Of a stretch of 64,000 nucleotides of DNA, positions 36,561 to 47,984 are shown one piece after another. The DNA is from Acanthosepion pharaonis (lineage: Eukaryota > Mollusca > Cephalopoda > Sepiida > Sepiidae), in assembly GCA_903632075.3 (NCBI GenBank), contig CAHIKZ030005499.1, forward strand, positions 2,957,501-3,021,500. Direction: 5' to 3'. The position numbers and the translations under genes are program-made. The notes under the pieces were generated by a model that was not told the origin of the DNA, ran no database searches, and saw only the letters and a program-made list of their open reading frames with translations. Positions within the stretch are counted from its first letter, which is position 1. Every line of letters starts with the position of its first letter.

Positions 36561-37297
36561 AACAAAAGAACTACTTATTGATTTTGAAATTACTCGCATA
36601 TTTATGACATTTAATATCACTCAGAATAGCAATGCAAGGTTTTGTAAACACTCCAATCACTCAAACAAGCATTTTGCAAAAGTGACAAGGGCAAATTCCT
36701 AAGTTTTATGGAATGGTCCACATTTCCACTTGGTGCTTGATGATGTCATCATTGTCAGTGCACTCACACTGAAATCCAGTTGTGATGTAGAACTTGGTTT
36801 AAGTAGAAATCTATATTATAGATATATTGCAACTTTTACAAGATTCATCACTGACCTGATTTTGAAAATTAAGTTATTTATTTATTTTATTTTTTCCCTT
36901 TTTTGTTATATTTTCTCAGCTTGTTTTCTATGACTATGCAAAATAAGCATTTGGTCACTACAAGGGTACATCATAAGTTATTACCTAAATGACACAGTTA
37001 TTAGATAAGGTTTGATCTGAAATTTTCATTATATGATTTTTCAGTTGTTTGAATTGCTAAAAACAGGATTATGTTAAAATAATTATCAGTTGTGTAAAAT
37101 AAATAATGTTTCATCATTCAGCTATGGACTTAGTACTGAACATGTATATGCATAAGTTATTTTTAATTTTATGTGTGTGTTGAACAAGAGTCATCCATAA
37201 ATAAAAATCTATCTATAAAAAGAAGTGAAAATGAAAAGAGAAATAAAGTCATTCATTTGAACTTTCTAAAATAGTCTACCTATTTATTTTGATGATG

Positions 37298-37300
<3 letters not shown>
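36561..37300. other. AT-rich sequence without recognised feature
   Basis: Nothing identified. Confidence 0.4.

Positions 37301-37368
<68 letters not shown>
37301..37368. repeat. (GT)n(TA)n microsatellite
   Basis: Compound dinucleotide tract next to a PLE tail fragment. Confidence 0.95.
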
Positions 37369-37370
<2 letters not shown>

Positions 37371-37482
37371 GACATGATGATTGCATTTAAATATGAAACA
37401 GACTGTCAATATTAAGTGTTGACTGCAATGTCCATTTTTGTATCTCTATTCCTGATATCGACAACTTTAACTCATCAATTTA
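37368..37482 (+). mobile_element. PLE tail fragment with hammerhead-like motif
   Basis: Contains TGATGA (C3 replaced by A), GAAAC, a stem III ACAG-A-CTGT and GUC (37405-37407). It is followed by GTGTTGACTGCAATGTCC and a tail resembling TATCTCTGATATTGAGCGC of the full PLE copies at 46 and 52.5 kb. Confidence 0.55.
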
Positions 37483-37506
37483 GCAAACCATAAAACTCTT
37501 TTTTAT

Positions 37507-37512
<6 letters not shown>

Positions 37513-37553
<41 letters not shown>
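37513..37553. repeat. (TA)n microsatellite
   Basis: Pure TA run at the left edge of the possible Helitron. Confidence 0.95.
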
Positions 37554-37558
<5 letters not shown>

Positions 37559-37559
37559 A

Positions 37560-38288
37560 AGGCAGGATGTGTGTGTGTGTAACGAATGCACGGCCGCAAT
37601 TTTCAATGGATTTGCACCCAAATTTACATGCACATGCTCCAAGTTAGCGGGAAGTCCAAGACTGACTTTGCATTTCCCAACTCCCATCGATAGTGGAAAT
37701 AATCAATTTTTTCATGCTTCTACGGCAGTTTTCATGTAGTTTGCGGCCATTTTGTACAGGCCAGAGTGAGAGCCTATAGTTGGCTGCCATGAATAGGCAG
37801 GAAGATTGGCCAGTGTGAGAGCTAACAGCTGACTGACACGAATGTTAACTAGCAAAAAAAATTGATAGCTGCATTCGTCACAAGTGGGAAAAATTTAAAT
37901 CTGCATGGCACTTTACTCCAATTGGCTCATTCGCTTGCTTAAACTCAATGTTGATTCTGATTCCGCAGAACTGAGTTGGGTGTGAAAAAAGTATTTGTTG
38001 TTAAAATTCTTTTTTCATTCGGTTTTTCCAGTTACGAGTCCTTTTTTAAAGCTAATTGTTTTGTGTTCATTTTGTTTAGTTCTTTTTTCGTAAAAGATTT
38101 AATGTTTAGTATAGAGCTTAGAAAAAATTCACAGTGTGAGATAGGCAAGAAGTAAGGCATGTAGCAACATCAGCACAGCAAAGGGCATTCCTTTAAAGGC
38201 AAGGAAAAGCAAAAAGATTTTAAGTCAAGTGATAGCGATTGCTGTATGAGTCATACGATTTTTGAATCGAGCACGGGCAACGCTGTTA
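37560..38288 (+). mobile_element. possible Helitron-like non-autonomous element
   Basis: A 730-bp, GC-richer block inserted between two (TA)n tracts. It starts near ACGAATGCACGGCCGCAATT and ends with GAGCACGGGCAACGCTGTTAGT, which resembles a Helitron 3' end (GC hairpin remnant followed by a CTAGT-like end). There is no inverted repeat between its ends and no coding sequence. Helitrons insert between A and T, which fits the flanks. Confidence 0.45.

Positions 38289-38324
<36 letters not shown>
38289..38324. repeat. (TA)n microsatellite
   Basis: Pure TA run at the right edge of the possible Helitron. Confidence 0.95.
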
Positions 38325-38326
<2 letters not shown>

Positions 38327-38395
38327 TGGGTGGCCTGATGATTATATCTAGTATGAAACAGTCTGTCACTTCTGAGTGTTGACTTCACTGTTCAC

Positions 38396-38399
<4 letters not shown>
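38327..38399 (+). mobile_element. PLE tail fragment with hammerhead-like motif
   Basis: CUGAUGA intact (38335-38341), GAAA (38355-38358), stem III ACAG-T-CTGT and GUC (38365-38367). Stem I does not pair well. It ends in a (TA)n tract (38400-38439). Confidence 0.55.
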
Positions 38400-38439
<40 letters not shown>

Positions 38440-38441
<2 letters not shown>

Positions 38442-39760
38442 CAATAGAATCAATAAATGACTGTTAAACTCAATAGAAACATTTTAGATGATTGTAGTTT
38501 ATTAACGAAATAAGTTTAACCTCTGTGTAAATAGGTTTGGGAAATTTTCAAAGAAAAATATCAACGATATACTTTGTAAGTCATCTTCAGTATTAAGTAT
38601 TTAAACCTATTTTTATTTTAATTGGGATAAGTATATTGTTAATTTGTATAATTTTCAGAACTCTATTTAATAAATAACTTCATTTCTTACTGTGCTTAGG
38701 ATTACAAATATTTTTTGTCACTGTTTGCATATTCTAATTGAATCTAATTGAATTGAATCTAACTTAAGCTTGTAGTGTATGTTCAAAATTTGGAAGAAAG
38801 AGTCATTGAAATATGCCACCCCCCACCCACCCACAAAAAGCACAACAATTTTTATCTGAGAAGCCAACTAACAAGCATCATTTGGTTCTTATTTTGTGTG
38901 TGTGGTGGGGGGTTCTGTAAGTGTTAGCTCTCTCTCTCTCTGTCTCTCTCTCTCTCTTCCACAGCACAGAAAAAAATCTTATTTTCTTAAACATTGTCAT
39001 AGATGCCAATTCATTTAGTATTTTATGCCAAAGAAAATTAATTTTTATAATTTCTGATGGATTATTTTTAAGAAACAGTTTATATTTTTTGTAGATATTG
39101 TTAAGCATTTCTTGAAAACTGTTCTTCCCATGAGCAGACAAAAACATTCATATCTATGAAATTTCAGGAAATATATCATCCCCCTCCACCTATCTGTTTG
39201 TCTCACTGTTCATTGTTTTCCTTGCCAAATGGACATTTGTCAAAGTGATTTCTACTTGACTATTTTAGGCCATTGTTCTCCAAATCCTAAATAATATCTT
39301 TTTTTTTTTTTTAATGAGTCACTTTCATCTCCACCCAGGATAATAACTTGAGAACTAGTCAGTAATTGTTGGTGATTTTTGTCTTGTCGGTAACCATTAT
39401 CAAGTATCATTATCTTCCTGAAGTGTCACTAAAAAACAGGAAAACAATTAAGTAGATTTTCTTTTAAAATATTGAAGGGCTTATAAGATTTCTCTGCAAA
39501 GGAAATGATGTATTTGTTGATTGCGCATTTTTTATATGATAAAGCGATTAAAGGAACAATGCAGGTTGTTTGTTGCTTGCATCTTGAATGAACAAATGAA
39601 AAATATGAATTTTTAAGTCCTGACAAAACATTAATCTTATATCAAAAGCCAAAATCTAAAAAAATATTGTTTCAATGATACAGCATAAATATATATTTTA
39701 TACCTTGTCATTATTGTGCATAATATATACTCATGCAAAAGTGTGTTAAATGTATTACAT
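38440..39760. other. AT-rich sequence without recognised feature
   Basis: Contains (CT)n around 38930-38957 and a C-rich patch near 38818. No gene was identified. Confidence 0.4.
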
Positions 39761-39965
39761 ACAATAGGAATTTAAAATTACCTCATAGTTATGATCATTT
39801 TACCTTACGAATTAAGATTTACTCACAAGGATTTTCAAACTGATCAAGGTAATAAATTAATTTATTTTTTCTTATTACTTGATCAGTTTGAAAATCCTTG
39901 CAAGTAAATCTTATTTCGTAAGGTGAAATGATCATAACTATGAGGTAATTTTAATTTCCTATTGT
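39761..39965. repeat. long hairpin (inverted repeat, 94-bp arms)
   Basis: The left arm 39761-39854 and right arm 39872-39965 are reverse complements with only a handful of mismatches; the loop is 17 bp. The outer ends are ACAATAGGAA and TTCCTATTGT. No coding content. Confidence 0.9.
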
Positions 39966-40084
39966 ACATAATTTATATGCTTTGTTAGAATAAATACACT
40001 GAGTTCTCTTTGTTGATCAGTCTTAATATTTTATATTAAGATTCACTTGGATTATATACCAACGGATTATGATTATTACCTGTA

Positions 40085-40094
<10 letters not shown>

Positions 40095-40149
<55 letters not shown>
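40095..40149. repeat. (TA)n microsatellite
   Basis: Pure TA run. Confidence 0.95.
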
Positions 40150-40151
<2 letters not shown>

Positions 40152-40171
40152 CATGTGTTGTTATATATATA

Positions 40172-40400
40172 TTTATTACTTAAACATTATTTTTAGTGGA
40201 TACTCATATTTAAGTAAGTGCTCCATTTATTTATTAAACACTATATTTATTTATTTTCATGTACTGGTCTGAATATTCAAGAAATCTTATCAGAGAAAAA
40301 TATTCTGGCTGGTAGATGAAAATAAATATACTGTTTAATAAATAAACAGAGCATCTACTCAAATATGAGTATCCACTAAAAATATTATTTAAGTAATAAA
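40172..40400. mobile_element. hairpin MITE-like element (about 87-bp arms)
   Basis: The arms at 40172-40260 and 40316-40400 are reverse complements, beginning TTTATTACTTAAA; the loop is 55 bp. A diverged single arm lies at 60073-60141, so this is an interspersed family rather than a local accident. Confidence 0.75.
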
Positions 40401-40479
40401 AATTTGTCAAATTAATAAATCCATCCCTTTATTTACAAATATATATGATAAAAATATAGTTTTAAGGTAAGCTATATTT

Positions 40480-40625
40480 ATAGGTTAAAGTGCTCAATAT
40501 CAGGGATTGAGTTATTGTAAATATAAAAGTGGACATTGAGTTCAACACCCAGTGGCAACAGTGTGTTTCATGCTTAAATGAAATCATAAATGATGGCCTG
40601 GAGATTACATTTAAACTGTTTCAAA
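40480..40625 (-). mobile_element. PLE tail fragment with decayed hammerhead-like motif
   Basis: On the - strand it has a damaged CUGAUGA (TTTATGA), GAAA and an imperfect stem III ACAC-A-CTGT. It continues with GTGTTGAACTCAATGTCC and the shared tail CCTGATATTGAGCACTTT. Confidence 0.5.
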
Positions 40626-41559
40626 TATACTATATTTATGGGGGAAGACTTCTCAGGATTGAAAATAGAGCATTTGTAGATAATCTGGTCATAAGAATCA
40701 ATACTGAATGGTGATTGCCAATTTCGCACCTTAAATGATCTTGTCCTGAAGATTGCTTGAGGCATGAAATTAACGAGCAACATGTAGTGTTGATTCCTGT
40801 GTCCTACTGAATATTCTATTTAATTATAGTTGTTATTGAGTTGTTAGATAGTAATGTGTTCAATTTTATCAAGACTGTAGCATTTACTTTTCTAATTCTA
40901 TGAATTTGATGAGCTTTATGACAAGCATTATATATGAAATATTTAGGATATTGGAAAAGATTAAAAGTATTTTCAATGTATTTCCCTTTATCACATGAAT
41001 ATTGAAGGCAACAAATTGTCAGTTCTATTAAATAGCAGCCAATAAGTATTCTGGAATTTATTTTGTTTTTATGGTATGAATAGGACTTTAGAAGATCATT
41101 TTTATTAGTGGATTTTCAATGTACACTGACTTTTAAATGATTTTGTATTTTGTTTAACAGGATATCAAGGAAAGGTAATACATTATTTGTTTCTATTTCA
41201 TAAATTCAATTGTATATTCCGTGTTCAGTTTATTTACAAGATCAGATAATATTGATTTATGGGGATATACACATAAAGTATCATCAGTATACTGGAAATT
41301 TATTGATTGTTTAGGTAAAATATTTTTAAACAAACCAGTCTCTAGAGATTTTAAGAAAAGATAAACTAAAAAACTGCTAAGAGTCGATTCATTTGGTAAT
41401 CGGAATTACAAAAATTATTGTTGAAAGTGAAATAACATTGGTTTGTAATGAGTTGCCAAATTTTTATAACTATCTATTGATAGGGATAGTTTAATTTTTG
41501 ATTGTACTAGGTGTTGTTTTTGGGGGGGGGTATCGGGATTTGATACCCAAAATAGCTGT
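40626..41559. other. AT-rich intronic sequence
   Basis: Only a chance-looking 14-bp AG...GT bounded segment at 41161-41174. No gene was identified. Confidence 0.4.
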
Positions 41560-42400
41560 CATATTTATGCCTTTTACTCTTTTGACCAGGTTGACAGAAT
41601 TTTTAGTCTGTGAAGTGCTAATTGTTCCAAGAACCATTGTTAATATTTTTACTATGGCTTTTGCTAGTCTATGATTAGTACTACTACCAATTTAAGATAT
41701 GATGAATCACATTGAGATGCCACCATCTTCAGAAACAGTAAAGCTGAAATAGATGAACACATTGATTGTTTTCAATACCTTGTCATTAATAAAAACTCGT
41801 TTTGACAGGAATTGAATTGTCATGTCTTGGCTGGTAAAGAAACTTTAATCTTTTTAATGCTGAACATTAATCGAAAGGCTTTTGAGGCTTCATAGAATCT
41901 GTTGAACCAAAAGAGCACAGTGACCAGAAAAAATAACACAGATAAGTTGTTGCTTTGTTATGGTCTTGACATTAAAACATTCTGGTGACTTGTCCTGAAT
42001 TCTCTAGGTTTTTCTTGTAATTGTTTTTACTGACTGTAGATATGTTGCATCTAAACTTGCATTGTGTCTCAGGTAGAATTGATTCTGAGAAATATTGAAC
42101 TGGTTCAGAATTATATGAGCTATAATCTTACCAGCAACAAAGATTGTCAAATTAATACCGTATTACCTTTTATGTTTGTAGAGATGAACAGTGGAAGCAT
42201 CCTTGAACAGTTTGGAAACAGACTCCTTTTTCCAGACAAGGTATAAGAACTTGCAAAGCCTATTGAGAAGATTGCTACTACCTTTAATCTTGAATATTAT
42301 AATCACCTAGTGCTTCACTGTTTACCAACTTTTTAATGGCTTTCCTGATTTCAGATGATAGGATCTGCTGGGGAAGATTATCAATTATAATTGACAAAAT
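41560..42400 (-). mobile_element. non-LTR retrotransposon RT fragment, decayed
   Basis: The - strand reads, with many breaks: SSEIRKAIKKLVNSEALGDY near 42330-42370 (RT fingers, family pattern E-x-R-K-A-I-K-K-L-K-x-G-K-A-P-G), then a thumb region with FTVSEDGGIS (family pattern Y-L-G-S-x-x-S-E-D-G-G) near 41715-41755, and RLAKAIVKI after it. Part of the RT between these blocks has been deleted or scrambled. Confidence 0.6.
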
Positions 42401-42479
42401 TATTAAAGATTTTGTTTAAAGCCTTCCATCTATGTTTGATATATTCATGGCATTTTCATATTAACAAAAAACTAAATGA

Positions 42480-43857
42480 AATAAAAAAAATAAAATAAAA
42501 CTTAAAGAAACCTTTGAGAATAACTCTGTAATACATTTTACTTATGAACTCAATGTTATGGATAAAATCCCTTTACTCGATGTTCTAGTTGATGCTAACA
42601 GTCATAATTTTATTACTTCACTATATAAAAACCCACAAAGAAAAATGTATATCTTAACTGCAAAAGTAAGTGTCCTCACAGATATAAAATAGGAGTAATA
42701 AAAAAACATGATTAACTGTACTACTAAAATGATGTCTCCTTTGGACACATTATTTTATAAAGAATTAAGCAACTTAAAAACACTAACCAACAATAATTTC
42801 CCAAAGCATGTTGATGAAGAAATAAAATTGGCCTTAAAGAAATTTAGAAAAAGATGACATAAGCAATTATCTTGATATAAACAAAAATAAAGACAACATT
42901 AAATTACTTTGTTGTAACCAGATTCATCCTAATTATAAACAAGATGAAAAAGCCATTAAAGAATATAATTGGCCAGTATATATCAGTTAAGGTTTCGAAC
43001 AAATACATTAGATTTATCATTTACTATAAAAAGATAAAAAACATCTAAGCTAATTATTACCAATAATTCAGAACCTCAACAATCAACCTGATGTAAAAAA
43101 TAATGTTGTTTTTGAATTCTCATGTCCTTTGGAAGATTGTATCTTCAATACTAATGATCAACAAACAACATTAAATTCTTACATTGGCTACACATTCACC
43201 ACACTATCTCACAGATTGATGTGTCAATTGTTGAAACTTAGTATAATTTGTGCACATATCAATCATGATATCACAAATAACCAAAATACAATTAACAACT
43301 TAAGATAGATTTTAGTAGATAATGCCAAAATATTACACTGGACTTGCTGCAAAGAAAAACTCAACATTTTAGAAGCCATTATATGACAAATCACCCACAT
43401 TAAATAGAACTTCTTTCTCCACAGGAGATGGTATTTCGAAGTGTGTATAAAATATTTAATATGCATGCAAAATATTTAATGCACATACAAAATAACAGCA
43501 TGTATATACAATAAATAAATGCTTTTCTATTTACCCATTACATATGATATCCTCTAGAACTGATTCCAATTGCAATTCCAGCAATCTAAAAAATGCCAAG
43601 GTGGAGTCAGCAAAATCTTGTCTACCATACTGACAGCACCCAGTCCTGGATAATGACTGACACTGTCAAAAATACTTAAACAAAATAGAAAAAAATATGA
43701 ACTTTGGACAGTTTATCTATAATTTTGATCCTGATATACAACATCTTATTCCCAAACTGGAAAATGTAATAAAAAATGAAATAGACTTTGTTGGTGGAAT
43801 TTAACAAAACTTTTGGGGTTGAAATCATACTTCCTAAATATACTTATATATGTATGA

Positions 43858-43920
<63 letters not shown>
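42480..43920 (+). mobile_element. Penelope-like element family 2, RT thumb and endonuclease region, decayed
   Basis: The + strand shows FTYELNVMDKIPLLDVLVDA then ITSLYKNP (PLE reverse transcriptase C-terminus with its LDV motif, 42537-42645), LSNLKTLTNNNFPKHVDEEI (42765), then NNVVFEFSCPLEDC followed by YIGYTFTTLSHRL (GIY-YIG endonuclease start, 43100-43220) and ILVDNAKILHWTC (43310). Known: PLEs use a telomerase-like reverse transcriptase plus a GIY-YIG nuclease. Stops and shifts are frequent, so it is dead. It runs into the inverted repeat at 43921. Confidence 0.75.
43859..43918. repeat. (GT)n(TA)n microsatellite
   Basis: Compound tract immediately left of the 339-bp inverted repeat. Confidence 0.95.
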
Positions 43921-43922
<2 letters not shown>

Positions 43923-45024
43923 TTATTTAGAAAATTTATAACATAAACATGTTATAAAATCCCTACAAAAATAGACATTTTGTTTCAACATTTCCGGTGT
44001 CTTATCAAATGATGATGTTGAATGCAAAACAAATGGTTTTAAAAGTTTCAAATTCATCAACAATCTTTCACAAGGGGAAAACGTTGTTCAAAAACTAGAA
44101 TGACCAATCAAAATACAAGTATAGGAAAATTCAAAAAGCTTGACAACGAAGTCATGTTATAATAGCTATTCAGATCATTAAAATATGGGTAAAATTAAAA
44201 AAAGAATTTATTCTAACCAATAATTATTAAATTATATGATAGAATTTGATATTAAAATTAAAAACTGCCAATTTTAAAATCCAAATTTAATCACTATTAA
44301 GTTTAAAATTATAAAATTACCGAGGAGAAAAGGGGAAATACATATGTTATTCAATTTATTTCTTCGTTGAAATTAAGTTAATATATATGTATACATTTTA
44401 ATCCCAAGTGTGCGAATGGGGTCGTAAAATCACGTGTAAAACAACACAAACACAATCAGATTATAATACATAAGCATCCAGACATATTTAGATATATATA
44501 CACACACACAAAAAAAAAAAAAAGTTACAAGACAGAGAACATCTCCTCTCCATGGCCTTTTATGAAAAAAAAAAGTGGGGGGAGACAAACACATACATAA
44601 TTAAAAGTGAATGCACTTTCCATACACATAGACACTGATAAATACATGTACACACATCCACTGACATTGACCTAGACAATCAAATACCACAACCAATAAA
44701 TATTTAAGACTGAAAGTGTCATTAAATAAATGCTGACCACTTATTAAAATATAACTTAAGCGAGCAAATATACAAATATAAAAATGGTTAAAAATAATAT
44801 TATTTGATATATTAAAAAACGAAAATTCCAAATCCACAAATATCTATAAAAACATATATTTTAATCATATAAGTTGATAATAGTTTTATTATATATTAGG
44901 TGAAGAAAAATAAGATAAAAAGAAATACCTACAGAAATAAGTGTATAGTCATACGTACATACATACATACACATATATACATGTGGCAGCAAACATAAAC
45001 CAACACACATATACATACATATAT

Positions 45025-45071
<47 letters not shown>

Positions 45072-45078
45072 TATAAAT

Positions 45079-45130
<52 letters not shown>

Positions 45131-45268
45131 ATATATCTATATATATATATACACACATATAAATACACATACATATATCTATATATATATATATACACAC
45201 ACATATAAATACACATACATATATATACATACACAGAAATACATACATATAAATACATAAACATACAT

Positions 45269-45317
<49 letters not shown>

Positions 45318-45831
45318 TATACATACATATAAATACATAAACATATACATACATATACACATCTATGATAATAAGTATACATACATATATACACACATTT
45401 ATGCACACATACTCACATAAATATACATATATACATACACCAATACATAAACATATATACACACACATAGATTTACTCATGTAGCAGTAATGAATTTTAA
45501 TATCAAATTCTATCATATAATTTAATAATTATTGGTTAGAATAAATTTTTTTTTTAATTTTACTCGTATTTTAATGATCTGAATAGCTATTATAACATGA
45601 CTTTGTTGTCAGGCTTTTTGAATTTTCCTATACTTGTATTTTGATTGGTCATTCTAGTTTTTGAACAATGTTTTCCCCTTGTGAAAGATTGTTAATGAAT
45701 TTGAAACTTTTAAAACCATTTGTTTTGCATTCAACATCATCACTTGATAAGACACTGGAAATGCTGAAACAAAATGTCTATTTTTGTAGGGATTTTATAA
45801 CATGTTTATGTTATAAATTTTCTAAATAAAT
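43921..45831. mobile_element. 339-bp inverted terminal repeats (PLE pLTR-like), 1.2 kb spacer
   Basis: The left arm 43921-44259 and right arm 45493-45831 are reverse complements along their whole length with modest divergence (for example GACACCGGAAATGTTGAAAC against GACACTGGAAATGCTGAAAC). The left arm follows the family 2 PLE coding region, so the arms are probably its pLTR-type ends; PLE terminal repeats can be direct or inverted. Each arm holds a hammerhead-like string (TTGATAA, GACA-TGT arm, GAAAC, AAAATGUC) with a changed core. Confidence 0.75.
44260..45492. repeat. spacer between inverted arms: unassigned sequence and (TA)n/(CA)n microsatellite
   Basis: 44260-44950 is AT-rich and unassigned. 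About 44955-45460 is a compound TA/CA/ATAC microsatellite; long Tyr-Ile-Cys frames on the - strand are artefacts of it. Confidence 0.8.
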
Positions 45832-45984
45832 AATTATATCTGCTCTACTTTGTATTGAGCACTCTTTTAAGCATAGTAATTGTTGGTTATTGGAATTCAT
45901 TCCGTATACACCAATTATATACTTGTGTGTGTATATATATATATATATATATGAAAAGTGTATATAAATATAAATAAATATAAG

Positions 45985-47746
45985 TATGTATAATTATTTA
46001 TATATTATATGCGCGGTACTTATTAGAAAGCGCTCAATATCAGAGATAGAGCTAACATATTGGTTGGATAGATGTGAGTTTGTGACCCTGGGTTTCACGC
46101 TTTAGCGATTGTCAGACAAACTGATTAATGTTTTAAAAAAATTGGGTTTATGTAGATTGCGTGTATTGGTGTTATTGTGGAAGTGGTTGGGGAAATTTCG
46201 TCGTTTTGTCATTCATCGTACTAACGCAAACATCGGTGTATGCAGACACATATACATACTTGGTCGTCCGTCGAGACTCATACATATATAAACATATGTG
46301 AGCAGTTTTGGCTATGACAAATGTATGTATACGGGTGGTGTTATATCTATACATACGCATTTGTATGTTGAAATTTAAACATTTGAAGTGTGGCGGAAAT
46401 GTCTCGTTACTGTATACATGTCATATTAAGTGTTTTCGCACTGAAAAATATTTCCTCGCATGTATGTATATGCGTGTGGTGGGGTTTGTGTAAAATTATG
46501 ATAGGTAAAAATTATATTTATTTATATTTATTTTTAAATTTTTGAAAAAAAATGGGGGTTTATATGTTATATTTAAAGCTGGTTATTTGTTTTTGGTGAC
46601 TGTGTATATGTAACAGGTAGAAATTTATAATCCTTATTGGATAATTTATATGGTGATGTTTAGTTTAATATTCAATGTGCTGGGTGAGAGGGTAGTTCAA
46701 TTTAATATCAATATGATATGATGTGATAGTAATGTTTCAAGGGATTGGAGACAATGATAGTTAGCTAATAGTTGTTGTAAATTGGTAGAAATTGTAAATT
46801 GGTAGAAATGATTAGTAATGGTGGTGGGAGAATGATAAAACCATGAATGTAGTTATAGTGGTGGTAGCTTGAACTAAAATGTGGTTGTTGGTATTTTATT
46901 TTATTTTTGTTTTATTTTGTTATATGTATTAATTTATTTTGGTATAAATCCTGATAATAGGTATTCTGTGTAAAATTATGGTAGTTGGAGATTGCTATAA
47001 TTTTTAATATTTTAATTACAAAATTATTATTGTTATTATATTAAAGCTGCCTGGTAATAGGTGTTTATTCTCATGGTTACATATGGAAATTATATCTGAT
47101 CATATATTGTTTTAAGGTATTAAATATGCTGGGGGAGTAATAAAGATTGTAGTGGATTTATATGTTAATAGTGGGTGTGATGTGTAAGTGATGGTGCTGT
47201 GCGTTGGTGGTAATGATAATATTGTTAGTTAAAAGGTATTGTGGTAAAAGTGATTACTAATGGTGGTGTAATTATAATAATGATAGATGCAATTATTTTG
47301 ATGGTATCTTGAAATTAAATTGTGATTGTTGGTGGTTTGTCTGTTTTATCCATTTGGTATGAATTCGGATAATAGGTACTTGTTCTCATGCCTACATTTG
47401 GAGATTATCTCTGATTTTTTGTTTAGTAAGTTCTTTTGTGGTTTGTGTGATATTATTGCTACTTTTTCATGTAGGCAAAGTAGGCATTTTTTCGTAATGT
47501 TGTTGTAGGCAGGGGCTTTTTTCAATATTTCCCAACTTATTGTTGGTGTGATGTTTTTGTCGCCATATGTATGTAGAAAGTGTTGTGCTGTTTGAATATT
47601 TCCTGTTGTTGAATGAAAGGTTGTGATTGTTATTCCTCATTTTGAATGGACCTTTGGTGGCACCGATGTAGTGCATAGTGTTGTTGTTTGTACTTACCTT
47701 GGTCATGTATATAGTGTTCGTAAGTTGGCAATTTCCCTGGAGTGGC
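45985..47746 (-). mobile_element. Penelope-like element family 1, 3' part, copy A
   Basis: On the - strand: PLQGNCQLTNTIYMTKVSTN, then MHYIGATKGPFKMRNNNHNL (GIY-YIG-type nuclease, 47748-47620), YSNSTTLSTYIW, and a C-terminal ISDNLQM-like end near 47340. A 3' UTR of more than 1 kb follows. It carries a hammerhead motif at 46068-46128 and a common end, ATATTGAGCGCTTTCTAATA. It is 5'-truncated next to a (TA)n tract and broken by frameshifts. The sister copy is at 52463-54190. Confidence 0.85.
46068..46128 (-). ncRNA. hammerhead ribozyme motif, G8-to-A variant (copy A)
   Basis: On the - strand: stem I GTTTGT/ACAAAC, CUGACAA (positions 46115 down to 46109), stem II CGC-UAAA-GCG flanked by U·U, GAAA, stem III ACCC-A-GGGU, and GUC (46086-46084). 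It matches copy B, but the catalytic G8 (position 46110) is A. Known: G8 is needed for hammerhead cleavage, so this copy is predicted inactive. Confidence 0.75.
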
Positions 47747-47984
47747 ATTATATATATATATATATATTTATATATATAAATAATGCTATAAAATAACCAT
47801 TAAGCATGTAAATGTTAACAATTCATTGCCAAAGGATATACCTAACATATATAAATAAATAATTAAATAACCAGTATTTATATATAGATTTCTTCCTGAT
47901 GTTTGCTGGCTGCATGAGTTTCAGTCATATGCAATGTAGAAATGCTAGTTATATAATTATTTACTTATTTATATATATGTCTGA

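Noticed and set aside
36035..36562. 175-codon Phe/Leu/Ser-rich frame that resembles a membrane protein
   Set aside because: It lies wholly in a pyrimidine-rich tract; composition explains the hydrophobicity.
41161..41174. Possible 14-bp microexon (GATATCAAGGAAAG) between AG and GT in the tetraspanin intron
   Set aside because: Its length is not a multiple of three and would break the in-frame join between the 75-bp and 99-bp exons, and the family has no insertion there.
44861..45516. 195-codon Tyr/Ile/Cys-rich frame
   Set aside because: Translation of a TA/CA microsatellite.
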